A stretch of 64,000 bases of DNA from Escallonia rubra (lineage: Eukaryota; Streptophyta; Magnoliopsida; Escalloniales; Escalloniaceae): the NCBI GenBank assembly GCA_033065855.1, contig JAVXUO010000926.1, positions 62,001 through 126,000 on the forward strand, written 5' to 3'. The notes below the pieces were generated by a model. It made no database searches, had not been told where the DNA came from, and saw only the letters and a list, made by a program, of their open reading frames with translations. Position numbers and translations under genes: made by a program. Shown one piece after another: positions 26,201 to 33,509 of the stretch; within the stretch, counting starts at the first letter, position 1, and each line of letters begins with the position of its first letter.

Positions 26201-29200
26201 TCTCTCTCCATATTTAACACTCCACTAATCCATTTTCTCTCCCCTGACCCACTTTCCTCTCCTCCTCCCTCTAAAAGTTAGAATGGGAAATACACAATAT
26301 ATCACTTAAATTCTTAATCTGCGTGCAAAAAAAAAAATTGATCAAATTATATGGGATGGAGGGAGTATTACATAGTTGGTAGAATACTCTAAACCACAAA
26401 GGATTAGAACTTTACCTGGGTCACAAAAATAAAACAAGACTCTAGCGATAAAAGTATACAATATTTATTATGACAATTAATTGTTGCATGGGACATTTAT
26501 ATTATAGTTATATAGTACCTTTAAATAGTAAGAGGCTTGAATGCGGTTTCCTAGACCGGGCTATATTAAAGCAACAAAACTATCAAATTACATCTGCTAA
26601 AACTCGCGCCATCATGATCCCAGAAAGAAGATTACCATTCCACCCTCCAACTATGGAGAATATTTTATCAAGGGCTAAAATCACTCATTTTGGCAATTTT
26701 TACCCCATGTTGTATGGCAGATCTCGAAAGACGTGAAAGATCTCTTTTTAGATTATTTTTCACTCCCAAAGGGAAGAGAGATCTGGTAGTTCACTGGGTA
26801 TGCTTTCTGACCTGACAAAGAAGAGTATCAAATCCAATAAGAACAAAGCAAGTTCTATTTCCTATTGATTAGCTCAACAAATTTGTCGCTATTGATAGTT
26901 CTATTTTGACAGGATTGGACATTCTAGCTAGACTGAGTAGGTATACTAAAAAGAGGGTTAGTTTAATCTTGAGTGTCAATTTATTAAATGGACACAATTA
27001 AAACACGTCAGTAACTGTTGTATATAAAGAGTTGTTTTAAAAAGTTAGAAAAGCATGTTTACGGCCTCTAAATGTTAGACCGACATTGGTGAGAGTTGGA
27101 CCACATCATGTTGATCATTACGACATTAACACAATCTTAAAAATCAACTCGACTCTCCCAATTACTATTCATAGTAATTATAAACAAGCATTTCTCAGCT
27201 GGCTCTCTAAATTGAAGAAATTGAAATTCATCTAAGCATTCCAAAAAAGAGCAACTTGAAAAAATATATAAATGGGAAACGATCTTAATTGTTTGGAAGT
27301 GCTCTAACAAATGCTCACTTACTGCTACGGGTAACTACATAGAAACAAATACAGTTGGATGAACAATAACATGCACAATGAACGATCATCATATATAAAA
27401 TAATTGCATCAAGATCATCTTTTTGAGCTCCTCCTTGGCTTGTTCTAAAAGTCCACTAGAAAATGCAACGGAACTCACCTGGCAGTCACCAGCACCGACG
27501 CGAGCAAAGATGCAATCACGGACAGAAATGCTAGCTCTATCACATGGGACAAAGGAACCAACTTGGGCCATTAGGATGTTCACACCAACCTGCATGTTCA
27601 AACAGATTACAGGTCCAATATAATCGTAAGAGAAAAAAAGTTTAGAATGTATCCAATTCTGACATGGGTGTTGCCTGCTATAAGTAAAACGAATTTAGAG
27701 AAGCAGAATACAACACACACCACCTATGAAAAAGGAGTTGCAGTTTTGAGTGTTCTTTTCCCTATTGGATCTGGGGGTGTATACATAGTGACCACCTATA
27801 CAATAGGGAGAGATCTAAAACAGGACTTCTCATTACATGGACGTGACCGTTACTTGTCAATATTAACTAGAAAGAACTGTACAAAACACAAGAAACATAA
27901 GCACCTGTCGAATAAATGTAGATTTTCCACCCATGTTAGGACCCGTGATAATTTGGAACCAACTCTTTTCCCTGACCTGTCCTTGGAAATTGCAAAAAGA
28001 AGCAAATTATGAGTCATATCAAGAGGGCGAAGAATCAGCGTGATGGTCATCTATGTTACATGGACTCGGTATGAGTGTCTGAGTCGGATACGTGTCCAAG
28101 TGTCGGATTCGTCTAATTTTCAGAACCCAAGGCACGGGGACACGGCAAAACATTTCTATGCATTACTAGTTTTTAGTAACTCCTTAGGTAAAATGGTATA
28201 ATCTGCGAATGCACATTGTTTTAATTGAATGTTATCTCATCTCAAAGTAATAACGAATTAAAAGAAACACTTTAAGATAGAGTTCTTGGTGCCATATCCT
28301 ATGAGATGTGTCGGACGTATATCCCATACCCATGTCCAAGTGTCGAGTGTCCAACAAGGGTACTTCATGCATTTGAAGAGTCCATGTAACATGGATGATC
28401 ATTCCCTAGATTGCACATATACTCACAAGTTTACAATCATTTGGTATAAAATTCACCCAGTCTTGAGCTTCCACACAAGGATGTCTACTACCATCCAATA
28501 TAATATCTCCCATATCCTGTCAAGCCAACATCAAAATAATGATACAAACAGAAAGTTCCCTTGCCTGCAAGAACCAGTCATACCACAGCAGGAAAATATA
28601 TGAAAGATCATTACCGACACAGTGATGTCTGGTCTTGTATAGGGAGTAGGGCAACTAGCAGCTAGATCAGCAAAACCAAGTAAGACATCCAACTCAGAGA
28701 GCAACAAGGCTAAACCCTCGAATACCTGCACAACTGAGACCTCTGTAAGTCCAGAATATCAGTCGGATAAAAGCAACAACACTCTATTAGACCACCAATA
28801 CCTCGGAGAATGTTGCCGCAGTTTGAACAACTCGGACGACCAGCTCTTTCTGACAGGTCTTGTATTCCTCAAGTATTTTTTGATACTGGTCCCCTAATTT
28901 TTTAAGCTTTGCGTTTGTGAACTTTACCCCATCCTTTCGAGTTTCAAGAACAATATAGTGAGAGTTTAGCTTCTTTCTGACTTTTGGCTCTTCCTTCTTT
29001 GTAATTCTAAAAACATGCCCAAATTGTGTGCCCTTATCTAGCTTCAAAGTCTTATCAAGAGCAAGATCAAGATCATTGGCTGTGTGTTTATGTAAACTGT
29101 GTATTTGCCTCTCTAGAGACTCTTGGTCATCCTTAAGTGCAGACAAATTTGAGTCATAACCAGCTGAAATCATGTATTCTCCATTCTCCAGTTGATCAAG

Positions 29201-32200
29201 ATCAACAGATGCTTCCACAAGGCCATTGAACTTATTCAAATGGTCATCATTAGTCCAGCATCCTAGGGGATCCAAATACTTTTCCTTAACCAATGATGCA
29301 AATTGGCCGTCATAGCGTTCCAAGATACTTTTAATGAATGGTAGTCTGATACTTGACTGCAAGGATAAGCAAAAGGAGTATGAAATAGTAAGAGTGTGCC
29401 AATTTTCACAGAGAGAATATGTGTGCGTATGGATGTGGATCAGCCAATCAATCTAGATATACACATCTACACAATGGATAGTCTAGTTTACAATACGGAT
29501 ACACTCAATCCAAGGTCTTATCACTTGTGTTTCCACTCTTAATCACGCTTAGAAGACATCTATAAAGATACAATCAGGTAAACTTGGTAATTTGTATATA
29601 TAGCATGATGGTAAACACACCATGAATAAAGCTATTTGGCCCCCATAAAAAGATGAATCTACCGAGAATAGTAACTACCTGATAAAGCTTTACGATATGG
29701 AGCAAATTAGCCCGACCCTTCTCAAGATTATGCATCAACCGTTCAATATCTGAAATTCTTTTAAGGTGTTGCCGCAGCTCTTGACGAAGCGCAGTATCCT
29801 CCACAAATGCTTGTACCATGTCTAGCCTGAAGTTTATTTCGTCAACATCTAGTAATGGTTGTTTCAGCCACATGTGCAGTAACCTTTTACCCATCCCAGC
29901 AGTACAGGTTCTATTCATGAGGCCAAACAAGCTAAAAGTTTTGTTAGCATCAGTTTTGCTCTCCATGACATTAAGTGCCCTCATAGCAGCAGCATCTAAC
30001 CTCATGTAGTTGTCAAGATTGTACTGTCGAACACTATAATGTCCATAATTTCTTTCATCTGCAAGTAATTCTGCATAAGACAGTAATGACCCCAATGCCC
30101 CAGGTGCAAATTCAAATCCAGATACTAAATCGCGAACTGGTTCACTAGGACCTTTGACAAGCCTACCCAAATCTTGTGCTAAATCCCTTCCTTTAAACTC
30201 GGTTTTCTTTCTTTCGGTTACCATCACACCACATCTGGAAATTGCATCGTTCAACGGCCTAAAATCACTTGATTTGGCACTCTCTACAGGTAAAAGGCAT
30301 TCCTTGCAACCAAGAGCAACCAGCGCAGATTCCAAGTTCGTAAAGTGGCTATCATCAAGAAATTCAGCCAACCCAAGCACTCTCTTAGTAAGATCAATAT
30401 AACCCAAACCAATAGTGCACCCATTTTCACGAAAGTTTGGAACAATGGCAACGATCACCGGAGAATCCTGCATCTCATTGTTAGCAAACAAGATGTCTTC
30501 AAAACTCCCAAGATTTCCCGGGGTACCGCTTTTCACTAGTCTCCAATTTGACCCACTACCCTCATACAATTCAAGAGTATGATCAGTTCTTTCCAAGAGA
30601 AGATCACGTGCAATCGTCTCAAACATGTTTTTACTAACACTAACACTAGAAATGGCATCAGATTTACTACCCAATTGCCGTAAAGCACTGGTAGTGTGGT
30701 AATAAGTCTTTGCAATGTAAGTTGCATTCTCACCATGAGCAGTATAATAATCCTGAATGAGATGCAAAAAAAATGTTACAACAACAGCCAAACTTCATAC
30801 GCCATTAGACAAAGTGAAGAGATTCAAAAAATGCAAATTTGGCAAATGACACATCAAGAACAATGCCTTTCCAGATAGAAAGAAATCAAAATAATGTTAA
30901 ATCAAATAAATAGTTCCCAGAGAGGTGCATAGAATCCACATAAGTACATCAACAAATGCATAACCCAGCTAATGATCGCCTGTGAAGGTCATGAGGTAAA
31001 TATCGAAAAGAACAAAATATCAAACCAAGAGAAACCATATACCCAAGATTTAAGTAGGAAAACAAGGAGTCGACTTACAAACCCTAAACAAAAGCTTCCT
31101 AAGTAAATTACTTAGGGTTTTCAAAGCAAAACAAGATTCTTTTTTAAGCAAAAGAGATGCGTAGGAACAGGGTCCACTCCATATGTAAACAAGGCATAAA
31201 AGCTTTGATCCACAGACACATAAAAGCTAAACCACATAACACAAATTTGAACGAGTGCAAATATATAGAGAGAGAAATCTGAACGAGCTGGAGGTGCTTT
31301 ACCTTTCTGCTGATCATAAGTAGCTCGATATCTTTAAAACAAAACCCTTGTAACAAATTACAATTTGGCATCAGGCAGTAACATTCTCAAATCGTATGGA
31401 ATCTAATTGTAGTACTTTACATAAACCGTGATGCTAATTAGCAAGATTGGCATGGCAAAGCACACAGCTCTAAAATTTGCTTCTAAAACAAGACCCTCGT
31501 AACAAATTACAATTTGGCATCAGGCAATAACGTTCTCAAATCTTTTGGAATCTAGTTTTACATAAACTGTGATGCTAATTAGCTAGATTGGCATGGGAAT
31601 GCACAAAGCTCTACAATTTCTTCTAAAGAAAACAATAAAACATATAATATAGCGCGCAGTGCTGGGGAAATGTGGAGAGCAAACTCTACATCAGTTCAAA
31701 TATTTAAGGAACAATTTACTAAAGATCCCCTTGGCCTTCATGGTACTTCCTCCATTCTGTTCTATTGGATTTTCCCTTTTAACTTTTTGCAAATTCGTAA
31801 GATTAGATTAAGTACATGTGAACGTTGACTTTACTAATTAAGGTGAGCCGCGGGCCTAGCTTGACTTGCCAACCAGCACTTATTTAATCTATGATTGCTA
31901 TTTGAGCTCAATTCAACTTTTACAAGTGCTAAACCAATCTTAAGAATTTGCAAAAAGTACAATAGGAAAATCCAGGGGAACAGATACTGACACAGAAATA
32001 AGTAAGTGTGTGTGAGAGAGAGAGTGAGAGGGGGCTGACCCGGCGATCGAAGAGGCGAACAGCCCTAGGGTCCTGCAATGTGAAATTAGGGCTTTAAACA
32101 TCATTTCTCAACAATTACCAATTGATTGGTTGGTGGGGCCGCACGCGCGGGGGGGGGGGGGGGGGGGCGGCGGCTTACATTGGGTAGGGTTTTGAAAAAC

Positions 32201-32369
32201 GAGAGGAACCCTTGAGCCTGTTTAGAATCTGCAAAATCACACACACACACACAGGGAAAGGCCGATTAGAGTAGAAGATTATCCACGAGAAAGACAAGAG
32301 AGGGATTAGTGGTGTGGTACCAAGTTTGAGCTCGGGCAGCTTGTTCTGTTCCGGTAAATATTCATCCAT
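9863..32369 (-). CDS. MSH2: DNA mismatch repair protein MSH2 (13 exons)
   Basis: MutS homologue that pairs with MSH6, MSH3 or (in plants) MSH7 to recognise DNA mismatches and small loops in the nucleus. Exons in transcript order: 32369-32321, 32228-32179, 32072-32040, 30752-29679, 29356-28802, 28725-28615, 28516-28427, 27976-27905, 27589-27479, 17171-17045, 16097-15895, 11540-11388, 10063-9863. They sum to 2829 nt, a 942-residue protein, close to the 937 of Arabidopsis MSH2. Every junction is GT-AG and keeps frame. Visible: N-terminus [16 protein letters not shown]; Walker [10 protein letters not shown] at about 666-674; STFMQEM at 720-726; Walker B LIIIDE at 741-746 followed by [19 protein letters not shown] at 778-784; C-terminal helical dimerisation region ending in HWLQQFS. 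No stop or frameshift was seen, so it looks functional. Introns 9 (10307 bp) and 11 (4354 bp) are enlarged by transposons. Identity rests on alignment with the remembered Arabidopsis protein; the splice model is inferred, without transcript data. Confidence 0.97.
10064..11387 (-). other. MSH2 intron 12
   Basis: 1324 bp, AT-rich, GT-AG bounded. No inserted element recognised. Confidence 0.7.
11388..11540 (-). CDS. MSH2: MSH2 exon 12
   Basis: 153 nt encoding [40 protein letters not shown] and [11 protein letters not shown]. It matches Arabidopsis [21 protein letters not shown]. Acceptor TTCTCAG, donor GTATGA. Confidence 0.95.
11541..13118 (-). other. MSH2 intron 11, part proximal to exon 12
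   Basis: Host intron sequence, AT-rich, with a GT/GC-rich stretch at 12360-12500 (TGTGTGCGTGCG-like). No gene recognised. Confidence 0.5.
13119..15823. mobile_element. Solo LTR, probably Ty3/gypsy, in MSH2 intron 11
   Basis: 2705 bp. It begins TGTAATATCCCAAAAC and ends CCAGGGTGTTACA, so the ends are TG...CA with a short inverted repeat TGTAAYAYCC. Flanking 5-mers are TATAT (13114-13118) and TATAC (15824-15828), a target duplication with one difference. No gag or pol lies inside, so this is a solo LTR left by LTR-LTR recombination. Long LTRs starting TGTAAYAYCC are common among plant chromoviruses, but the lineage is inference. It accounts for more than half of intron 11. Inside lies a diverged duplication of about 290 bp (near 14040 and 14330, each with AGGCAGTGGGTGT). 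Age: moderately old. Confidence 0.72.
15895..16097 (-). CDS. MSH2: MSH2 exon 11
   Basis: 203 nt encoding (G)[32 protein letters not shown] and [20 protein letters not shown] through MLYK. It holds the catalytic His motif ATHFHEL. Acceptor TAATCAG, donor GTACGT. Confidence 0.96.
16098..17044 (-). other. MSH2 intron 10
   Basis: 947 bp between exons 10 and 11. No inserted element recognised. Confidence 0.7.
17045..17171 (-). CDS. MSH2: MSH2 exon 10 (signature motif and Walker B)
   Basis: 127 nt encoding [20 protein letters not shown], then [20 protein letters not shown] and GF plus one base. It carries the STFMQE signature and Walker B IIIDE. It lies 10.3 kb from exon 9. Acceptor TTAAATAG, donor GTTAGT. 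Confidence 0.95.
17912..19010. mobile_element. Possible Mutator-like element in intron 9
   Basis: Imperfect inverted ends of about 28 bp: left GCAGTTCGCTAGACTATCTG then GCGCACC; right end in reverse complement GCCAGTACGCCACTTAATCT then GGCGCAC. A stretch of about 100 bp inside (near 18650-18750, AGATCTAAGCAAAACTACCG) is clearly related to 24505-24600 in the element at 23457. No clean target duplication was found, so the boundaries are uncertain. Confidence 0.4.
18180..18460 (+). repeat. Imperfect minisatellite, GGTGTTGGCGACAGCAGATT units
   Basis: Units of roughly 45 bp containing GGTGGTGCTGGTGGGTATGG and GTGTTGGCGACAGCAGATTG, repeated about five times with decay. It lies inside the possible Mutator-like element. 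Confidence 0.7.
19097..19590. repeat. Compound alternating TG/CA/TA tract of about 490 bp
   Basis: Almost pure alternating pyrimidine-purine DNA. TG runs turn into CA runs through TGTACA centres, so much of it is locally self-complementary. A sub-array at about 19240-19345 repeats a roughly 24-bp unit with ACACACACACGTCTGTGTGT. Such DNA can form Z-DNA and cruciforms. All long open frames here are repeat artefacts. Confidence 0.95.
19591..19995. other. Unassigned intron sequence
   Basis: Ordinary AT-rich sequence between the alternating tract and the hairpin-armed element. A 70-residue open frame at 19711-19923 matches no known family. Confidence 0.35.
19996..21372. mobile_element. Hairpin-armed Mutator-like element, large copy
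   Basis: Left end GGGGAACTGATCCCTTGCCA. The left arm (to about 20190) reads module C (CTTAAGTTG), module B (GGCCGTCCATCC...GGATGGATGGACAGATC) and module A (CATCCGCCCCATTATGGGGC). The right arm (about 21190-21372) repeats A, B and C in mirror order and ends near GCAGTGGAT. Between the arms lie two direct copies of a unit of about 350 bp. No transposase. The terminal motif matches the 145-bp element at 44623, which has a clean 9-bp duplication, so a Mutator relationship is inferred. Confidence 0.6.
20484..21170 (+). repeat. Tandem duplication, unit about 350-380 bp
   Basis: Copy 1 (about 20484-20780) and copy 2 (about 20835-21170) share GTATTGAGATTTG, GGTTGGACAAGATTT, AGGGTTTTGAT, CTATTTGGATA, AGGTGGTTGT, CAGTTGTTTA and CATTTTCATRGGAGA in the same order. 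The unit is unlike the arms and may be captured DNA; its source was not recognised. Confidence 0.7.
21373..22750. other. Intron 9 segment with GGACACC-rich inverted sequences
   Basis: No gene. 21840-22010 is GGTGG/GATGG-rich, then a GA microsatellite. 22105-22165 contains ACACCGGACACCGC-like copies, and 22618-22715 contains GGTGTCCG/GGTGTCGG, the reverse complement. This could be the two ends of another old element (about 22100-22715), but ends and duplication could not be fixed. Confidence 0.35.
21960..21986 (+). repeat. (GA)n microsatellite
   Basis: About 13 GA units. Confidence 0.9.
22751..22888. mobile_element. Hairpin-armed element, single right arm
   Basis: Module A (CGTCCGCTAT...GCGAACGACG), module B (AGATCTGGTCTGTGCATC...GCATAGACCGC), module C (AGCAACTTAACTTAAGTTG), then a terminal GGATCAGATT that mirrors the CTGATCC end motif. 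No partner left arm was found nearby. Confidence 0.5.
22920..23234. mobile_element. Hairpin-armed element, small complete copy
   Basis: Left end GTGAACTGATTAACAGCCAC, then module C as GGGCAACTTAAGTTGCCAAC and a CTGCTACATAAGTTAGCAG hairpin. Right arm: CATTATGTAGTG, AAACTTAAATGAAA, then GGCCCATCCATCAGTGATGG and AGCAACTTAGCTTAAGTTGC. About 315 bp; no coding capacity. Confidence 0.55.
23245..23270 (+). repeat. (TA)n(CA)n microsatellite
   Basis: A run of CA units following TATATATA, directly beside a hairpin-armed element. Confidence 0.9.
23294..23411. mobile_element. Hairpin-armed element, single right arm
   Basis: Module A (CGTCCGCTCCATTATGTAGC then GGACG), spacer AAACTTAAATGAAA, module B (GGCCCATCCATCC...GGATGGACGGCTAGATC) and module C (TTAGCTTAAGTTG). 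Very close in sequence to the right arm of the copy at 22920. Confidence 0.5.
23457..24903. mobile_element. Long-TIR Mutator-like element
   Basis: 1447 bp. Left end GGGGCCGATCCACATCCACC; right end in reverse complement GGCGCCGATCCCTATCTAAA. Similarity continues inward for about 80 bp to a shared GTCCACGT. The interior (23640-24740) is CCACCA/CACCATC-rich, then GGTGG-rich. Part of it (24505-24600) is related to 18650-18750. Flanks are TA-rich, so the target duplication cannot be read with certainty. No transposase; open frames are low-complexity. Confidence 0.6.
24921..25182. mobile_element. Hairpin-armed MITE
   Basis: About 260 bp that is nearly all inverted repeat. Left arm: GCAACTTAAGCTAAGTTGC, GTGCGATCTG, TTGTCCGCAGAATAATG. 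Right arm: GAGGTCCGCTACAATGGGG, GGACGGCCAGATCGCAC, AGCTTAGCTTAAGTTGC, ending GGATTAGATCCC. The left terminus is merged with TA-rich DNA. Confidence 0.6.
25201..25221 (+). repeat. (GA)n microsatellite
   Basis: GA run directly abutting the left end of the element at 25221. Confidence 0.9.
25221..25971. mobile_element. Long-TIR Mutator-like element with TG-rich filler
   Basis: 751 bp. The ends are inverted repeats of about 160 bp. Left: GGGTTGATCC, AACGCTATTTAACA, GTGATCTAGTCGTCCGCTGA, GGACAGTTGAGAT, TGTCCTTTTTACCAAA, CCCCTGCCCCTCCCC. Right in reverse complement: GGCATCCGATTC, AACGCTATTTATGACA, GTGTTCTAGCCATCCG, GGACGGCTGAGAT, TGTCCTTTTTACTAAA, CCCCTGCCCCTCCCC. The loop (25500-25800) is TG-rich with no recognised gene. 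Confidence 0.65.
26095..26367. mobile_element. Stowaway MITE (Tc1/mariner)
   Basis: 273 bp, bounded by TA. Left TACTCCCTCCGTCCCACATA, right end in reverse complement TACTCCCTCCATCCCATATA, each followed by an ATTYGATCAA-type stretch. This is the classic Stowaway terminus. It sits in MSH2 intron 9 and is better preserved than the copy at 480. Confidence 0.88.
26368..27478. other. MSH2 intron 9, part next to exon 9
   Basis: AT-rich intron sequence. A short inverted repeat, AGATCTCTTTTTAG and AAGGGAAGAGAGATCT, lies near 26740-26790. No gene recognised. Confidence 0.4.
27479..27589 (-). CDS. MSH2: MSH2 exon 9
   Basis: 111 nt encoding [20 protein letters not shown] through VGAGDCQ, the ATPase core between Walker A and the signature motif. 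Donor GTGAGT opens the 10.3-kb intron 9. Confidence 0.96.
27905..27976 (-). CDS. MSH2: MSH2 exon 8 (Walker A)
   Basis: 72 nt encoding [20 protein letters not shown] then FIRQ. It carries the P-loop GPNMGGKST that binds ATP. Donor GTGCTT is a slightly weak GT site. Confidence 0.95.
28047..28397. mobile_element. MITE in MSH2 intron 7
   Basis: About 350 bp with 20-bp inverted ends: left TCATCTATGTTACATGGACT, right in reverse complement TCATCCATGTTACATGGACT. Inside are several GTGTCGGA/CCAAGTGTCG motifs. Elements with TATGTTGCNCGGACTC-type ends and GTGTCGGATCC cores are common in dicots; the superfamily was not determined. It fills most of the 450-bp intron. Confidence 0.65.
28427..28516 (-). 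CDS. MSH2: MSH2 exon 7
   Basis: 90 nt encoding [20 protein letters not shown] through FIPNDCKL, with the conserved SRHPC motif that opens the MutS ATPase domain. Acceptor TTGACAG, donor GTGAGT. Confidence 0.95.
28615..28725 (-). CDS. MSH2: MSH2 exon 6
   Basis: 111 nt encoding [20 protein letters not shown] through RPDITVS, the end of the lever leading into the ATPase domain. Acceptor GTGCAG, donor GTAATG. Confidence 0.96.
28802..29356 (-). CDS. MSH2: MSH2 exon 5
   Basis: 555 nt, residues about 403-587, lever and clamp domains ([52 protein letters not shown]). Acceptor CTTGCAG, donor GTATTGG. Strongly similar to Arabidopsis MSH2 throughout. Confidence 0.97.
29679..30752 (-). CDS. MSH2: MSH2 exon 4
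   Basis: The largest exon, 1074 nt, residues about 45-402, from [20 protein letters not shown] to [10 protein letters not shown]. It covers the rest of the mismatch-binding domain, the connector and the first part of the lever ([26 protein letters not shown]). Acceptor TTCAG, donor GTAGTT. Confidence 0.97.
31333..31624 (+). repeat. Tandem duplication of about 145 bp in MSH2 intron 3
   Basis: Copy 1 (31333-31481) and copy 2 (31482-31624) share TAACAAATTACAATTTGGCA, TCAGGCARTAACRTTCTCAA and GTGATGCTAATTAGC. Copy 2 lacks a few bases. A recent local duplication. Confidence 0.85.
31743..31992. mobile_element. Possible degenerate MITE in MSH2 intron 3
   Basis: Left TACTTCCTCCATTCTGTTCT followed by ATTGGATTTTCC; right end in reverse complement CTGTTCCCCTGGATTTTCCT followed by ATTGTAC. 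GCAAATTC/GAATTTGC also occur as an inner inverted pair. The first bases resemble Stowaway termini, but the match is partial. Confidence 0.45.
32040..32072 (-). CDS. MSH2: MSH2 exon 3
   Basis: A 33-nt exon encoding [11 protein letters not shown]. Acceptor CATTGCAG, donor GTCAGC. It is too short for ORF finding; it is recognised because it bridges exons 2 and 4 exactly as in Arabidopsis MSH2 (RAVRFFDRKDYYTAHG). Confidence 0.9.
32148..32167 (+). repeat. G20 homopolymer in MSH2 intron 2
   Basis: Twenty consecutive G on the plus strand (C on the MSH2 sense strand), beginning 11 bases inside the donor of intron 2, an intron of only 106 bp. Confidence 0.95.
32179..32228 (-). CDS. MSH2: MSH2 exon 2
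   Basis: Encodes (D)[16 protein letters not shown], the start of the MutS N-terminal mismatch-binding domain. Acceptor TTTTGCAG and donor GTAAG. A run of 20 G on the plus strand (32148-32167) lies only 11 bp inside the following intron. Confidence 0.93.
32321..32369 (-). CDS. MSH2: MSH2 exon 1
   Basis: Start codon at 32369-32367. Encodes [16 protein letters not shown] plus one base of the next codon. The donor follows directly as GTACCA. The [10 protein letters not shown] stretch matches the Arabidopsis MSH2 N-terminus and fixes the start. Confidence 0.95.
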
Positions 32370-32439
32370 ATTTGAGCTGTTTGATCGCGTGTCGTGAAGA
32401 GAGGGTCGTTTGGAGTCTATCTATATTATCACGATGGCG

Positions 32440-32451
32440 ATTGGCGATTGG
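32440..32451 (-). promoter_or_regulatory. Tandem CCAAT boxes upstream of MSH2
   Basis: Two CCAAT motifs on the MSH2 sense strand (32444-32440 and 32451-32447), 7 bp apart, part of a GGCGATT direct repeat next to the E2F site. They could bind NF-Y. Confidence 0.5.
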
Positions 32452-32453
32452 CG

Positions 32454-32464
32454 TTGGCGGGAAA
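32454..32464 (+). promoter_or_regulatory. E2F-binding site upstream of MSH2
   Basis: TTGGCGGGAAA, a near-perfect match to the plant E2F consensus TTTSGCGSGAAA, 85 bp upstream of the MSH2 ATG. E2F sites are established in plant S-phase and DNA repair genes. Confidence 0.75.
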
Positions 32465-33509
32465 GAGGGGCGGTGTTTTGTGACTTTGGAGGGAACGCAC
32501 ACTTTTTTCGGAGGCCAGCCGTGTTGCCACTAGACCTGACAAAAAATTACCCAGACCCGAGGGTGTACCTGATCCGTTAAAAAATGTGGGTACGGGTAAT
32601 ACAAATCAAGACCCATTAAATTTTTATCCGTAGCTGGACCGCCCCTAAATCGTGGTTCGTTCCGGGCGGGGTACGGGTCATCCGGTTTTATTTAGATTTC
32701 AATGCTATACAAAGTTTGCCCTTAGGGTTCGGACCCATTTCTCCAATCCCCATCATTTTTCCTTCCCCCTGCCCACCCAACCCCTCCCTTCTCTCCATTT
32801 CTCTATCGCCGCCCCCTCGATTTCTCACACATCGCCCCTCTTTTCAGCCATCATCCCCCTTCTCTCTGTGCGTGTGTGTTACCGTCCACTCCATAGTCCA
32901 CACATCGAACCACACACCAAGCCTGAACGGCAATTGCAGATCCTTAGATCCACACGCCGTCGATCTACCGATGCGTAGTTACCGTCCAATCGCCGCAGTC
33001 CACCATTGATCCTTCCCCTATTTTAGAGATCGATCCACTGTCCACATCGTGGATCCACCACCGCAGATCTATCGTCCAATATGCTGTAAATCCACTGTTC
33101 TTTTTCCCCATTTCAGAGATCTCCTTGTTATTTGTTATTTATTATCTATTGTTTGTTATTTTGGATTATTCATGCATGATATTTTGTATCTCTGTTGAAA
33201 TTTAAGTAATTTATTTTGGATTGTGGTTGGGGAATGGAGTAGAATGCTTGTTGTTGTTGTATTTAACGTGTTACCTGATGTGGTTTTTAATTTTTAACTT
33301 TTGTTAAATTGATTATAATTTTAACAATTACCAAAAATAAGAAAGGTGCTAGCTGAAAAAAGCATGAGAAACAAAAAGATAAAAAAAAAATATATGCCTA
33401 ACTAGTAATAATATGTCGAACTATGGTTAATGAATTTTGTTTATTAAAAAAATCAGAAATTTTATCATTTACCCGCGGGTAATACCCGACCCGCAACGGT
33501 AAGGTACGG

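Larger units (their letters stand above)
17172..27478 (-). other. MSH2 intron 9, 10.3 kb and transposon-filled
   Basis: It runs from a GTGAGT donor after exon 9 to a TTAAATAG acceptor before exon 10. It holds, from low to high coordinate, a possible Mutator-like element, a minisatellite, an alternating CA/TG/TA tract, a string of hairpin-armed elements, two long-TIR elements and a Stowaway MITE. Flanking exons are intact, so it must be removed if the gene is expressed. Confidence 0.9.
32370..32530 (-). promoter_or_regulatory. MSH2: MSH2 proximal promoter and 5' leader
   Basis: The only non-repeat DNA between the MSH2 ATG and the nested transposons. It holds an E2F-type site, two CCAAT boxes in tandem and a weak AT-rich stretch near 32421-32428. 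No canonical TATA box was seen, so the start of transcription is not fixed. E2F plus CCAAT fits S-phase expression, known for mismatch repair genes; that it acts here is inference. Confidence 0.7.

Noticed and set aside
27647-28012. 121-residue plus-strand open frame
   Set aside because: Opposite-strand shadow overlapping MSH2 exon 8 and its introns.
9863-32369. MSH2 as a decayed pseudogene, given 10-kb introns and many insertions
   Set aside because: All 13 exons are open, in phase, with GT-AG borders and intact ATPase motifs; insertions are confined to introns.
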